DNA of 64,000 bases from Myxococcus xanthus (GTDB lineage Bacteria; Myxococcota; Myxococcia; Myxococcales; Myxococcaceae), in contig NZ_CP017174.1 in NCBI RefSeq assembly GCF_006402735.1, forward strand, positions 7,172,001 through 7,236,000, read 5' to 3'. Shown here piece after piece: positions 49,045 to 58,722 of this stretch. Both the position numbers and the translations under genes were made by a program. Within the stretch, counting starts at the first letter, position 1. Each line of letters starts with the position of its first letter. Under the pieces are notes generated by a model. That model was not told the DNA's origin. It searched no databases and saw only the letters and a program-made list of their open reading frames with translations.

Positions 49045-51750
49045 CTACAGGGTCTGCGCGATGGTCTGCCGGTTGAGAATGCGGGGCGTGATGAAGATGA
49101 GCAGTTCCTGCCGGGTGTCGGTCTCCGAGTTGTTCTTGAAGAGCAGGCCCAGCACCGGAATCCGCGACAGGAACGGCACCGAATTGACCTGCGTTGCGCC
49201 GCGGCGAACGTAGATGCCACCGATGACCGTCGTGTCGCCATCCTTCACGAGCACCTGGGTGTTGGCTTCCTTGCGCTGAATGGAAGGCTGACCGTTGGCA
49301 CCCGTGCTGGACGGGTCAGGCTGGTTGTTGGACGCATTGATGGACATCAGAACGCTGCCATCCTGGGTGATGTGCGGCGTCACCTCCAACGACAGACGCG
49401 CTTCCACGAAGGTGGTGTTCACACCCTGCGCCGACGTCTGGCTGAAGGGAATGGACACACCCTGGCTGATGCGGGCCGTGTTGTTGTCCAGCGTCGTCAC
49501 CTTCGGCGCGGAGATGGTCTTCACCGAGCCCTCGTTCTCTGCCGCAGACAGACGCAGGTTGAGCTGAAGCGCCCCGCCCGCCGAACCGAACGTGAATCCC
49601 ATGGCGCCGCCCACACCCTGTCCAGTACCAGTGGGCAGATTGACCGCAAAGTTCGGATTATCAGGGAGACCTGCGCCGGTCCCCGTAACGCCACCCGTCA
49701 CGGCCAGGTTGTTCGGGAAGATGAGACCAGTTGAGTTTCCAGTCGCCTGCCCCGCGCGAGCCTGACCACCCCACTGAACGCCCAGCGACCGGCTAAAGCT
49801 GGTGTTGGCTTCTACGATGCGGCTCTCGATGAGCACTTGCGGCGTCTGCGTATCCAGGCTGCGCACCAGCGAGCGGGCGCGCTCCGTGTTGGAACGCACG
49901 TCCTTGACGATGAGGACGTTGGTGCGCTGATCCACCGTCACCGAACCTCGCTCACTCAGCACGTCCTTCACCCTCGCCGCCATATCGGCAGCCACGGCGT
50001 AGTTGACCGGGATGAGGTTGACCATCAGGTCCTCCTGCCGCTGGAGCGACGCCTTGCGCTCTTGACGCAGCCGGGCCTCCTCCTCGAGCGTCTTCAGGGG
50101 AGCGATTCGGATGATGTTGCCGAACTCCTCCTTGCCCAGCGCCTTGGTACGGAGGACGAGATCCAGCGCCTGATCCCAGGGGACATTGCGCAGGCGGATG
50201 GTCACCTTGCCACTGACATCATCCGCCACCACGATGTTCTTCTTGGAGATCTCCGCGATGACGCGGAGGAGATTCTGGATGTCGATGTCCTTGAACTCGA
50301 AGGATACGCGCTTCCCACGGTAGCGGGCCTGCTGGGGCGCGCCCTCTGCGGCGTAGGCAGGCGCCTCGGTGGTGAAGCCAGCGGTACGCTGAGCCACGGC
50401 CACCTCCTCCGTCTTCACGCCCTTCACATCCAGACGCCACGACAGCGTTCCCGCGCTCTGGGATACCTTTTCTTCAATGGCACCATCGGCGGCCACCACA
50501 AGACGCACCTTGCCGCCCTCTCCCGGAACACTGAAGGCGCTGATCATCTTCACCGGCGTATCCAACGCACTGGTGTCGAGGCTGCGCTCGAACTTCTTCG
50601 GAAGGCGCGCGTTTTCCAGCGTCAGCACCGCGCTGCGAGGATCCGGCCGGTCCACCTTCCACGCGGAGGTGCCCGACAGCTTCATCACAATGCGGCCCCC
50701 CGCGCTGCTCTCCTCGAAGCGCACGTCCTTCACCTCGACCACGGGGGAGGCTTCGGACTTCACGGGCGCCTGACGCAGCGGCTCGACTTCTGCCACGGAG
50801 GCTACGACTGCCTGGGTCTCAACGGCCGGCGCAGCCTTCCGCGCAACCGCACGTCCAAGCACCACCTCGAGGCCACGGTTCGCGCGGTCCACTCGGTAGG
50901 CAGGCATCGTTCCGCGCACGTCCAGCACCAGGCGAACCTTGTCTGCATGCGCGCCCACACGTACATCGCGCAGCGCCCCCGACTTCACGCGAGGAGCACG
51001 CGTCGCGAGGCCGACACCAAACAGGTCGACCGCGAGCCGAGGCGGGTCGGCAAGCTCCAGTACCTCGTAGCGGGCGATGTCACCATCCGCACGAATGCTG
51101 AGCGTATCGTCCGCGAACGACATGGCAGTGATGTGCTGGGCCGGATTCGACACCTCCCGCTCATCAGCCTCGGCAGCCACCACGTTTTCCGGGAGCGCGG
51201 CCTTGGAGACAGGCGCTGATTCAGCCTGCACCACTTTGGCGGGAGCTGCGGCAGCGACCGAGTGTGGCTTCACCTCCACCGACGCGGTCACCCCTTCCGT
51301 CCTGGCCGGAGGCTCGGCGCGCTTCGCTTCAACGGACTGCGCGGCACCATCCACGGAGATGACGACCCGGTTTCCGTCCGCGCGCACGTCATACTGAGAC
51401 GCCTTGTCCAGCGCCAGCAGCACCCGGCCAACGCTCGCGCGCTGATCAGAGAACTGTGACGCCACGACACCGGAAACCGGTCCAGAGCCCTCGTGGTGTC
51501 CCTTGATGCCGGTTGCATCCGCCGACGACAGGTCCACGACAAGGCGCTCCGGCCCGCTCAGCCGGAACACGGTAAAGGTCGGTGGCCGGGTGCCGGTCAC
51601 CACCACCTGGGCACCCGAGCCCGTGCGGGACACATCAAGTCCCCGCAGCGTATTCAGCTCGGCACCATGCACCCTGGCGCCCACAAGAACGACCGCCCAT
51701 GCGGCCGCCAACATCCACTTGCCCCTCGTCACAGCGCTCTCCTCGAGCAT
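49045..51750 (-). CDS. pilQ: type IV pilus secretin PilQ
   Basis: Outer-membrane channel for the pilus. It is 901 aa from the ATG at 51750, the length of M. xanthus PilQ; an ATG 15 bp upstream is less likely. After a signal peptide come three AMIN-type beta-domains (about 35-130, 205-295, 345-440), which bind peptidoglycan. Then the N0/STN region (VSFEFKDIDIQNLLRVIAEI, ~485), the N1 region (VNYAVAADMAARVKDVLSER, ~585), and the secretin core (LIESRIVEANTSFSRSLGVQ ~645 to VLGLLFKNNSETDTRQELLI ~875). It lies 57 bp after pilP. Confidence 0.98.
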   Translation of the reverse strand: MLEESAVTRGKWMLAAAWAVVLVGARVHGAELNTLRGLDVSRTGSGAQVVVTGTRPPTFTVFRLSGPERLVVDLSSADATGIKGHHEGSGPVSGVVASQFSDQRASVGRVLLALDKASQYDVRADGNRVVISVDGAAQSVEAKRAEPPARTEGVTASVEVKPHSVAAAAPAKVVQAESAPVSKAALPENVVAAEADEREVSNPAQHITAMSFADDTLSIRADGDIARYEVLELADPPRLAVDLFGVGLATRAPRVKSGALRDVRVGAHADKVRLVLDVRGTMPAYRVDRANRGLEVVLGRAVARKAAPAVETQAVVASVAEVEPLRQAPVKSEASPVVEVKDVRFEESSAGGRIVMKLSGTSAWKVDRPDPRSAVLTLENARLPKKFERSLDTSALDTPVKMISAFSVPGEGGKVRLVVAADGAIEEKVSQSAGTLSWRLDVKGVKTEEVAVAQRTAGFTTEAPAYAAEGAPQQARYRGKRVSFEFKDIDIQNLLRVIAEISKKNIVVADDVSGKVTIRLRNVPWDQALDLVLRTKALGKEEFGNIIRIAPLKTLEEEARLRQERKASLQRQEDLMVNLIPVNYAVAADMAARVKDVLSERGSVTVDQRTNVLIVKDVRSNTERARSLVRSLDTQTPQVLIESRIVEANTSFSRSLGVQWGGQARAGQATGNSTGLIFPNNLAVTGGVTGTGAGLPDNPNFAVNLPTGTGQGVGGAMGFTFGSAGGALQLNLRLSAAENEGSVKTISAPKVTTLDNNTARISQGVSIPFSQTSAQGVNTTFVEARLSLEVTPHITQDGSVLMSINASNNQPDPSSTGANGQPSIQRKEANTQVLVKDGDTTVIGGIYVRRGATQVNSVPFLSRIPVLGLLFKNNSETDTRQELLIFITPRILNRQTIAQTL

Positions 51751-51807
51751 GCGTCCCCTCAACAAGTTGGAAGCGGGCCACCGCCCGCGGGAGCGCCTTG
51801 GAGGGCG

Positions 51808-52371
51808 CTACTCTCCGTAGTTCCTGCCCGTCATCATGTTGTAGGCGGGGTCCTGCTTCGCATCAGGCTTCAACTGCAGCGTCACCGGATTCTTGATGAT
51901 CTCTCCGTTGCCGGAGAACACCTCTGTCACCGTCACCGAGTCACGAAGAATCTGAGTGACCTTGCCGCCCTGACGTCCCATGCGAGTGTTGCGACGCACG
52001 ATGTGCCCACGTCCGGCCGGGTCTTCGACCATCGCGACGGGGCTTGCATCCCCTGTCACCACAGCAACGAGCTTCAGCTGATCCAAGTCGAACGAGCAGA
52101 GGGGCTCGTTGCAGGCGGTCACGGGATTGGCGTTCACCGGCCCCAGTTCGTCGATCGGACTCCGGAAAGGGTCGCGCTTGCCCACCGGATTGTACACATA
52201 GCTGTAGGAGGGAGCCGCCTGCGCACCAGTCTCGGTGGGGGCCGCCTTCACAGGGACTGCCACCGCAGCCTTGGGCTTTGCAGGCGGGGGCGCAGGAGCC
52301 GGCGGCTCCTCGCACGCAGCAAGCACCAGTGCGAGCATCGCGGTGGTCATGGTGGCCTTGAACGTCTTCAT
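51808..52371 (-). CDS. pilP: type IV pilus lipoprotein PilP
   Basis: 187 aa. The signal ends in LAAC (Cys20), so it is anchored as a lipoprotein. A Pro/Ala/Lys linker (~25-55) leads to the HR-like beta-domain starting YNPVGKRDPFRSPIDEL (the RDPF motif of PilP). FDLDQLKLVAVVTGDASPVA, VRRNTRMGRQGGKVTQILRD and VTVTEVF follow. It bridges PilNO in the inner membrane to PilQ. Two extra Cys (TACNEPLC) could pair. Confidence 0.96.
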   Translation of the reverse strand: MKTFKATMTTAMLALVLAACEEPPAPAPPPAKPKAAVAVPVKAAPTETGAQAAPSYSYVYNPVGKRDPFRSPIDELGPVNANPVTACNEPLCSFDLDQLKLVAVVTGDASPVAMVEDPAGRGHIVRRNTRMGRQGGKVTQILRDSVTVTEVFSGNGEIIKNPVTLQLKPDAKQDPAYNMMTGRNYGE

Positions 52372-52414
52372 CCTCGCTCCCCTTGTCGCCCTACTTCTTG
52401 AGCGGATCAAGTTT

Positions 52415-53038
52415 CTATTTCTTCGAGTTCGAGTTCGAGTTGCCCGCGGTCGACGAAGCGGCCTTCTGCTCGACGAACCGGAACGTCGTGGCCTGGAACT
52501 CGCTCTGCAAGACGACCTTCTCGTTCTTGAGTTTGGCCGAGTCGAACTTGATGTTGTTGACGTTGACGATGCGGCGCATGTTGGCCATCTCCTGAAGGAA
52601 GAGCGCAATCTCGTGGTAGTTGCCGCTCACCGTCATCTTGATGGGGATGCGTGCGAAGAAATCCCCTCCCCCGACAGACTCCTTGCCAGGGGTCACGCTG
52701 GAGAGTTCCAGACCGCTCTTCTTCCCGATGTCGTTGATCTGTGCGAGCAGCTCCTCGATGTCACGCTGCTCCGGAAGTTCCGTGAGCGCCTCCGAGAGCT
52801 TCTGCTCCAGCACGTCCATCTCGCGCCGACGCTCATTCAGGTTCTGAGCAATCTCGCTCTTGTCCGCCAGTTCCAGGTCCAGCTTGCGGCGCTCGGCCAC
52901 GGCCCAACCGATTTCTTCCTCCGTGGGCTGGATGACCATGAAGAAGTTGGCGACGGTGAGGGCACCGACGACGAACGCCAGGCCCCCGAACTTGATGGCT
53001 GGCGGCGCCTTGACGAATTGATCCAGGTACTTGTCCAT
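52415..53038 (-). CDS. pilO: type IV pilus inner-membrane protein PilO
   Basis: 207 aa. A single membrane helix near 20-40 (FGGLAFVVGALTVANFFMVI), a periplasmic coiled coil (~45-105; LADKSEIAQNLNERRREMDV) and a C-terminal ferredoxin-like domain (FFARIPIKMTVSGNYHEIAL, RIVNVNNIKFDSAKLKNEKV). The tail is Ser/Asn-rich. It pairs with PilN. It begins 14 bp after the pilN stop. Confidence 0.96.
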   Translation of the reverse strand: MDKYLDQFVKAPPAIKFGGLAFVVGALTVANFFMVIQPTEEEIGWAVAERRKLDLELADKSEIAQNLNERRREMDVLEQKLSEALTELPEQRDIEELLAQINDIGKKSGLELSSVTPGKESVGGGDFFARIPIKMTVSGNYHEIALFLQEMANMRRIVNVNNIKFDSAKLKNEKVVLQSEFQATTFRFVEQKAASSTAGNSNSNSKK

Positions 53039-53052
53039 GACGGGCAGCCTTG

Positions 53053-53730
53053 TCAGATGGCGTAGTTGGAAGTCAGCGTGATCTTGAACTCGACCAGGAT
53101 CGGGACCCCGACCTGCGCACCGCCAACCTGCTTGGCAGTCTGCAGGTCGATGTTCTTGAAGAACGGGGACACCTGCGCCTCCGGGAACTCTTCGATCGTG
53201 GCATCCGAGGTGAGCATCTCTACTCGTGCCGTCTTGCTGTCCCGGCGCCGGTCCACCAGGCGCCCCATGCCCTTGGGCGTCCACACAACGCCGTTGAGCC
53301 CGCGCATGAACTCGGCGACTTCGTCATGACTGACGGCCGAGCCATCAATGGAGACGGCGTTGTTGTTCTCCGAGAACGTCTTCACCCACACCTTCTTGGG
53401 TGTCGCAGACGCGAGGGCGTCCATCATGCGAACAGGCCCGCTACGGCCCTTGCGCAGCGCATCCAAGACGGCCAGCTTCTTCTCCACTTCGGCCTTCCGG
53501 GTGTTGATGTTCTTGACCTCGCCGATGATCTTCTCCAACTCGGCAATCCTCGCCTTGGTGGAAGCGACGCCCGCTTGGTGCGTCTCAAGCTCGCTCTGTC
53601 GGTCGTCGTACCAGAGGTAGTTGGCAACGCCAGCGCCAATCAGGACCACCGCGAAGAGGACCAGCACCTGCCGGCCCATCTCACGCTTCTTCACCGCCCG
53701 GACGGGCAGCAGGTTGATGCGAATCATCAT
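53053..53730 (-). CDS. pilN: type IV pilus inner-membrane protein PilN
   Basis: 225 aa. The short cytoplasmic N-terminus MIRINLLPVRAVKK is the conserved PilN peptide that binds PilM. It is followed by a membrane helix (~23-42) and a periplasmic coiled coil plus ferredoxin-like domain (FSENNNAVSIDGSAVSHDEV, RGLNGVVWTPKG). Two consecutive ATGs make the start ambiguous by one residue. It lies 27 bp after pilM. Confidence 0.96.
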   Translation of the reverse strand: MMIRINLLPVRAVKKREMGRQVLVLFAVVLIGAGVANYLWYDDRQSELETHQAGVASTKARIAELEKIIGEVKNINTRKAEVEKKLAVLDALRKGRSGPVRMMDALASATPKKVWVKTFSENNNAVSIDGSAVSHDEVAEFMRGLNGVVWTPKGMGRLVDRRRDSKTARVEMLTSDATIEEFPEAQVSPFFKNIDLQTAKQVGGAQVGVPILVEFKITLTSNYAI

Positions 53731-53757
53731 GTGCGTCGTCTCCAGAGGGTGGTCCGG

Positions 53758-54840
53758 TCAGGCCAGCTTGTCGCCCGGGCGCCGCAGCGCCAGTCCCACG
53801 GCCACCGCCGCCATGGGCGCCACGTCCATGATGAACGCGGGGTCGAACTTCCGGTTGTCCACTTCGATCTTGCGGAAGGGGTTGAGGATCTCCACCGGTA
53901 CGCCCGTGCGCGCTTCGATGGTCTTGAACAGCGCGGGAATCTTCGCCGTGCCGCCCGACAGGTAGACCTTGCTGAAGTTCGAGTCGGCCGCGGTACCCGC
54001 GTAGAAGTCCAGCGAGCGCTGGATTTCGCCCGCGACCTGTTCGGCGACGCTGGAGAGCACCCGCTCCACGTCCTGTGGCACCACCGCGTCCGCGTCAGCG
54101 CCGTTGCCACCGATCTTCAGCGCCTCGGCCTCCTCGTAGGAGACGTTCAGCTGCTTCTGGATCTCCTCGGTGAACTGGTTGCCACCGATGGTGACGTCGC
54201 GCGTGAACACCGTCGCGCCGTTGGAGATGATGTTGATGTTCACCACCGAAGCGCCCGCGTTGATGAGCACCACCGTCTCACGCTCCGGCACGTCATAGTT
54301 GACGGAGAACATGTTCTGGACGGCGAAGGCATCCACGTCCACCACCACCGGGGCCAGGCCCGCCTCGGAGACCACCGTGGTGTAGTCGTTGATCATGTCC
54401 TTCTTGGCCGCGACCAGCAGCACGTCCATCTGTCCCGTGGCGTCGTTGCCGCCGCCATCGAGGATCTGCGTGTCGATGTTTACGTCCTTCACATCGAACG
54501 GGATGTACTGCTCCGCCTCCCACTGGATGCTCTCCTCGAGCTCGTCCTGGGACATGCGAGGCATCTGAATCTTCTTGATGATGACCGAGTGGCCGGACAC
54601 GCCGATGGCCACGTCCTTGCCCTTCACCTTCAGCTCGGACATCAGGTCCTGCACGGCCTGGACGATGGCCGTGGAGTTCATCAGCGCGCCGTCGACGATG
54701 GCCTCCGGAGGCAGCGGCTTCATCCCGAAGCTCTGCAGCGCGTAGATGACCTCACCGCGCTTGCGCTGCTCCTTGAGGAGAATCATCTTGATGGACGTCG
54801 ATCCGATATCCAGGCCGAGTACCAGTTTGCCCTTCGCCAT
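53758..54840 (-). CDS. pilM: type IV pilus actin-like ATPase PilM
   Basis: 360 aa from the ATG at 54840. Actin/FtsA-type fold: phosphate-1 LVLGLDIGSTSIKMILLKEQ near 6, SVIIKKIQMPRMSQDELEES near 80, phosphate-2 VVLINAGASVVNINIISNG near 193, adenosine LSGGTAKIPALFK near 290. It lies at the cytoplasmic base and binds the N-terminal peptide of PilN. It is first of pilM-N-O-P-Q; the gap of 215 bp upstream must hold the operon's promoter. A GG-N10-GC motif is there but is weak. Confidence 0.97.
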   Translation of the reverse strand: MAKGKLVLGLDIGSTSIKMILLKEQRKRGEVIYALQSFGMKPLPPEAIVDGALMNSTAIVQAVQDLMSELKVKGKDVAIGVSGHSVIIKKIQMPRMSQDELEESIQWEAEQYIPFDVKDVNIDTQILDGGGNDATGQMDVLLVAAKKDMINDYTTVVSEAGLAPVVVDVDAFAVQNMFSVNYDVPERETVVLINAGASVVNINIISNGATVFTRDVTIGGNQFTEEIQKQLNVSYEEAEALKIGGNGADADAVVPQDVERVLSSVAEQVAGEIQRSLDFYAGTAADSNFSKVYLSGGTAKIPALFKTIEARTGVPVEILNPFRKIEVDNRKFDPAFIMDVAPMAAVAVGLALRRPGDKLA

Positions 54841-54977
54841 GCGTGACTCCGTCGAGAGGCAGCCAGCGTAGCACTGGCCGTCAACCCCTCCTAAAAAGTG
54901 CCTGGAGCCCGCCTGCCCTCCGGACGGACGGGAGCCTCGCACCACCCCAACTGCGCCGGGCCCCTCAACACCGTCGC

Positions 54978-55000
54978 GGAGGCCCGATTTTCCGGCCTCC
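54978..55000 (-). terminator. hairpin between pilR2 and pilM
   Basis: GGAGGCC (54978-54984) and GGCCTCC (54994-55000) pair perfectly around CGATTTTCC, 55 nt beyond the pilR2 stop. The remainder of the 215-bp gap has no gene that I can support. Confidence 0.55.
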
Positions 55001-55055
55001 GGCGCGTTCCGTCAAATGCCAGTCGGCAGTCCGGTTCCTGGACCAGCCCCGCACA

Positions 55056-56480
55056 TCACCCGCGCTCCGCCTCGGCGTCCGGATCGATGCCGTACTCCTT
55101 GATTTTGTAGAGGAGCGCCCGGTGGCTGATGTCCAGCAACTCTGCGGCCCGGGTGCGGTTGCCCTTCGTCTTTCGCAGGGCGGCTCGGATGTAGGACTCT
55201 TCCAGCTCCCGGATGGCTCGCTTGAGCGACAGGTCACCACCATCCTGTAGCACCGGCTCCCCTTGTTGCTTCTCGCCATGAGGGCCAGGTGGGGACGCGG
55301 CCCACAGCCTTTCGGGCAGGTTCGCAGGAAGGATGTGCGGCTCGTCCGCCAACAACACGGCACGCTCCATGGCGTTTTCCAACTCACGGACGTTTCCAGG
55401 CCATGCGTAGGACTTCAGGAGCGCCTCAGCCTCTGCGGTGAGCCCGGCGACGGGAGGCTCTCGGTTCAGCTCGCGGTTGAACCGAGCGATGAAGGCTCGC
55501 GCCAGCAGTGGCACGTCCTCACGGCGCTCCCGCAGGGGAGGGACGCGGAGGTTCACCACGTTGAGGCGGTAGTACAGGTCCTCACGAAAATCCCCCTTCG
55601 CGACCAGGCGAGACAGGTCGCGCAAGGTGGCTGCCACCACGCGCACGTTGACCTTCTCGACGCGATTCTCCCCTACCGGCCGGATTTCTCCCTCCTGGAG
55701 GACACGCAGCAGCTTCACCTGGGCGGACAAGGGAAGCTCCCCCACCTCATCCAGGAAGAGGGTGCCCCCATCGGCCTCCGCGAAGAGGCCTCTCTTGGCG
55801 GTGCGTGCGTCCGTGAAGGCGCCCTTCGCGTGGCCAAACAGCTCACTCTCGATGAGGCCGGAGGGAATGGCACCACAGTTGACCGCGACGAAAGACATGG
55901 GCGCGCGGGGACTGCGAACATGAAGCTCCCGCGCGATGAGCTCCTTCCCGGTGCCGCTCTCGCCACTGATGAGCACGGTGGTGTCCACCGGCGCGAGCCG
56001 CGCGACCTGGCGCAGCAACGCATGCAGCGCCGGGCTCTCTCCGAGGATGTGCCCCCCGGGCGTTGAAGGCAGGCTGGCCTGCTTCAGCCGCCGGTTCTCG
56101 CGAACCAGCCGCTCCCGCTCCTCCGCCTTTCGGAGGACGAAGACGATTTCGTCCGGTTTGAATGGCTTCTGGACGTAGTCGAACGCTCCCGCGGCGACGG
56201 CTTGGAGCGCCTGTTCCTGCGAGCCGTAGGCGCTCATCACTACTGCCGTCAGCGCGGGGTGCGAAGCCAGGGCCTCACGCAGGACGACGAGGCCATCCTT
56301 CTTCGGCATGCGCACGTCGCACAACAGCACGTCGTAGTCACGCGCGGCGAGTTCCTTCAGCGCGTCTTCGCCATCGGCCACCGCGCGCACTTCGTAACCG
56401 TGGCCGGTGAGCACCAACGTGAGGATGTGCCGGATGGAGGGCTCATCATCGGCAACGAGAATGGTGCGGAACAGGGGCAT
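55056..56480 (-). CDS. pilR2: NtrC-family response regulator PilR2
   Basis: Sigma-54-dependent activator, 474 aa from the ATG at 56480. Receiver domain (1-~120) with Asp55 as phosphate acceptor in LLCDVRMPKKDG; AAA+ domain with Walker A GESGTGKE (173-180), GAFTDA (220-225) and Walker B LFLDE (241-245), RDLSRLVAKGDFREDLYYRL sensor region; C-terminal Fis-type helix-turn-helix (KTKGNRTRAAELLDISHRAL). The GAFTGA loop that touches sigma-54 reads GAFTDA here. With the kinase gene just upstream it forms the second pilus-linked two-component system, PilS2/PilR2. Symbol from memory of the M. xanthus locus. Confidence 0.9.
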   Translation of the reverse strand: MPLFRTILVADDEPSIRHILTLVLTGHGYEVRAVADGEDALKELAARDYDVLLCDVRMPKKDGLVVLREALASHPALTAVVMSAYGSQEQALQAVAAGAFDYVQKPFKPDEIVFVLRKAEERERLVRENRRLKQASLPSTPGGHILGESPALHALLRQVARLAPVDTTVLISGESGTGKELIARELHVRSPRAPMSFVAVNCGAIPSGLIESELFGHAKGAFTDARTAKRGLFAEADGGTLFLDEVGELPLSAQVKLLRVLQEGEIRPVGENRVEKVNVRVVAATLRDLSRLVAKGDFREDLYYRLNVVNLRVPPLRERREDVPLLARAFIARFNRELNREPPVAGLTAEAEALLKSYAWPGNVRELENAMERAVLLADEPHILPANLPERLWAASPPGPHGEKQQGEPVLQDGGDLSLKRAIRELEESYIRAALRKTKGNRTRAAELLDISHRALLYKIKEYGIDPDAEAERG

Positions 56481-56553
56481 GGCCGTCTCCACGCATCATC
56501 GCCTACCCGCGACAGGGCCGATAGCTCCTGTCCCGAAGACGCAAGCATTTTCC

Positions 56554-57675
56554 TCAGGGTACGGGCAAGCACACGGTGAAGCGGGCTCCACCACTGGGGA
56601 TGTTCTCTGCCTCGAGCCTACCGCCCATGACCTGCGCCAGGCGCTGCGACACCGCCAGTCCCAATCCCGTCCCCTCACGTCCTTTGGTCGTGAAGAAGGG
56701 CTCGAACAGGCGCGGCATGACGTCCTCGGGGATGCCCGTCCCGTCATCCTCCACGAGCAAACGAACTTCACCCGCCGCCTGTCGCGTGGCAACCCGCACA
56801 CGTCCCTGCCCCCCCATGGCCTGGGCGGCGTTGAGCAGCAAGTTGATGACAATCTGCGAAAGCGGGCCTGCGTCCGTGCGTGCAAGCGCCCCAGGCTCCA
56901 AGTCGAGCATCACCGTCACGCCTGACAGCTCAGGGGAGGCACGAACCAGGCGCACACACGTCTCTACCACCGGGCCAACCTCTACCGGCCCTGGCGACGT
57001 GGCCCCGGGGCGTCCCAGGTCAAGCAAGCCCCGGATGATGCGGTCGATGCGCTGCACTTCGTGGTCGATACGCTCCAGGAAGTCCTTCAGCTCCGGCGTG
57101 TCCGCCTTGACACGCGCAAGTGCCACGTAGCCCAGGATTCCCGCCAGCGGGTTGCCTACTTCGTGGGCGACGCCCGCGGCCAGCCGTCCGACTGTGGCCA
57201 TGCGCTCCGAAGCAACCAACTCCGTCTGCGTGCGAGCCAGTTGGGCATGCGACGCGCGCAAAGACGCCATCTGCGCACGAGTGAGCGCCTGTTCCTCGCG
57301 GAGCGCCTCCGCCATCCGCTGCAAGGCGCGCTGGATGCGAGACACCAGCGTTCCTCCCTGGGTCGGAACCAGGTGAGCCTCCCAGTCCAACCGACCGAAC
57401 TGCTCGACCACCGCCTCGGTGCGGCGCAGCGGGCGTCCCACCATCAGGTCCAACACCACGTAGGTGAGGACCGTCAACGCGACCAGGTCGAGCCCCAACA
57501 CCCAGGGTAGGAGGCCTTGCACACGAGCCAGCGTCGCTTCTTCCGCGCTTCCTTCGGGGACCCAGCGGCGGAGCGCGTCCAACAGCCGGAGGAGTACCGG
57601 TTGTACGGACAACCAGGTGAGCCCCGACGACAAAGCCCCCAGTAGGAACGCGACGCTGGCAATCCGCCACTTCAT
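56554..57675 (-). CDS. pilS2: sensor histidine kinase PilS2
   Basis: 373 aa. Two membrane helices (~6-30 and ~58-80) flank a short periplasmic loop of about 27 residues, so a large external ligand pocket is unlikely. A coiled-coil linker follows, then the phospho-acceptor His171 in LAAGVAHEVGNPLAGILGYV, and the ATPase domain with N box VINLLLNAAQAMGG, G1 LVEDDGTGIPE, F box LFEPFFTTK and G2 GREGTGLGLA. It lies 73 bp before pilR2 and directly after pilD. Confidence 0.92.
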   Translation of the reverse strand: MKWRIASVAFLLGALSSGLTWLSVQPVLLRLLDALRRWVPEGSAEEATLARVQGLLPWVLGLDLVALTVLTYVVLDLMVGRPLRRTEAVVEQFGRLDWEAHLVPTQGGTLVSRIQRALQRMAEALREEQALTRAQMASLRASHAQLARTQTELVASERMATVGRLAAGVAHEVGNPLAGILGYVALARVKADTPELKDFLERIDHEVQRIDRIIRGLLDLGRPGATSPGPVEVGPVVETCVRLVRASPELSGVTVMLDLEPGALARTDAGPLSQIVINLLLNAAQAMGGQGRVRVATRQAAGEVRLLVEDDGTGIPEDVMPRLFEPFFTTKGREGTGLGLAVSQRLAQVMGGRLEAENIPSGGARFTVCLPVP

Positions 57676-57691
57676 CGCATCCCCGCACGAC

Positions 57692-58699
57692 TCATGGCAG
57701 GCCGCCCAGCATCATGGCGATATCCGCAGGCAACACCCGGGAAAGCCACGGCCCCAGCAACAGGAGCTCCAGCCCTGCGAGCGCCAGCCAAGGTCCAAAG
57801 GGAATGCTGGTGCGCTCCGGGACCCATTCTTCTTCCTCACCCTCTTCGTCCAAGGGCGCATCAGGGATGGGCTGGACCAGCAGGCACACGGGAACCAACA
57901 GCAACCGCTTCCAAAGTGGGAGGCCCGGCTGAGTGAATTCCCAGGTCATCGTGAGCGGGGGCGCATCCTCCACAGGCTCCTCTGGGGTGTTCTCCGTGCG
58001 GGGTCCGGCACGCCCCGTTACCAGCAGCATCAGGATGCCCACCACGGCGCCCTGCATGGACGCGAAGAGCAGGACCCCTAGCAGCGCGCGCCAGGACAGG
58101 AAGGCTCCGAGCATGGCAACGAGGTACTTGTCCCCCGCGCCCAGGGCCTCTCGCTGGAACACCTTCCATCCGACGTACTCCATCGCCCGAAAGGACAGGA
58201 AGCCCACCACCGCGCCAATCAGCGAATCACGAAAGGCGTCCATCCCCAAGGGGAGCGCCAGGGCAATCCCCGCCAGCATTCCCGACACCGTCATGGACAG
58301 CGGCAGAATCCAATGGTCCAGGTCAATGAAGGCGAGCGGCACCAGCAAGGATACGAGCACCAGCGCCGGCACCAATTCGTACGTCCAGCCAAAACGGCGC
58401 AGGCACGCGAAGAACAGGAGCCCCGTCAGGAGTTCCACCAACGGGTAGCGCACGGAGATGGGCGCGCCGCAGCCCCGACAGCGCGCCCGAAGCGCCAGCC
58501 AGGACAGCAGCGGGATGTTTTCGTACCACGCCAGGACGTGCCCGCACCGAGGGCATCGCGAGCGTGGCCGCACGATGCTCTGGTCCAGCGGCACCCGCGC
58601 GATGACGACGTTGAGAAAGCTGCCCACGCACAAGCCGAGCACGAACAGGAACACGGCGAACAGGGGCCCGAAGTATCCCGGCAGGGAAGAATGCGTCAC
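57692..58699 (-). CDS. pilD: prepilin peptidase / N-methyltransferase PilD
   Basis: 335 aa, GTG start. It cleaves the PilA leader at Gly-Phe and methylates the new N-terminus. The cytoplasmic loop has the two CxxC pairs (Cys49, Cys52 and Cys74, Cys77). The two aspartic protease residues are in FIDLDHW (Asp126/128) and GAGDKYL (Asp190). About eight membrane segments. Between the last helices there is an unusual acidic insert (PLDEEGEEEEWVPERTS, ~290-305), preceded by TENTPEEPVEDAPP. It lies between pilI and pilS2 on the same strand. Confidence 0.96.
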   Translation of the reverse strand: MTHSSLPGYFGPLFAVFLFVLGLCVGSFLNVVIARVPLDQSIVRPRSRCPRCGHVLAWYENIPLLSWLALRARCRGCGAPISVRYPLVELLTGLLFFACLRRFGWTYELVPALVLVSLLVPLAFIDLDHWILPLSMTVSGMLAGIALALPLGMDAFRDSLIGAVVGFLSFRAMEYVGWKVFQREALGAGDKYLVAMLGAFLSWRALLGVLLFASMQGAVVGILMLLVTGRAGPRTENTPEEPVEDAPPLTMTWEFTQPGLPLWKRLLLVPVCLLVQPIPDAPLDEEGEEEEWVPERTSIPFGPWLALAGLELLLLGPWLSRVLPADIAMMLGGLP

Positions 58700-58722
58700 A
58701 GGGGACGCATCCTACCCGAGCT

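Noticed and set aside
54866..54879. GG-N10-GC motif upstream of pilM as a sigma-54 promoter
   Set aside because: Only the invariant dinucleotides match (ACGGCC for TGGCAC); weak and likely by chance in GC-rich DNA.
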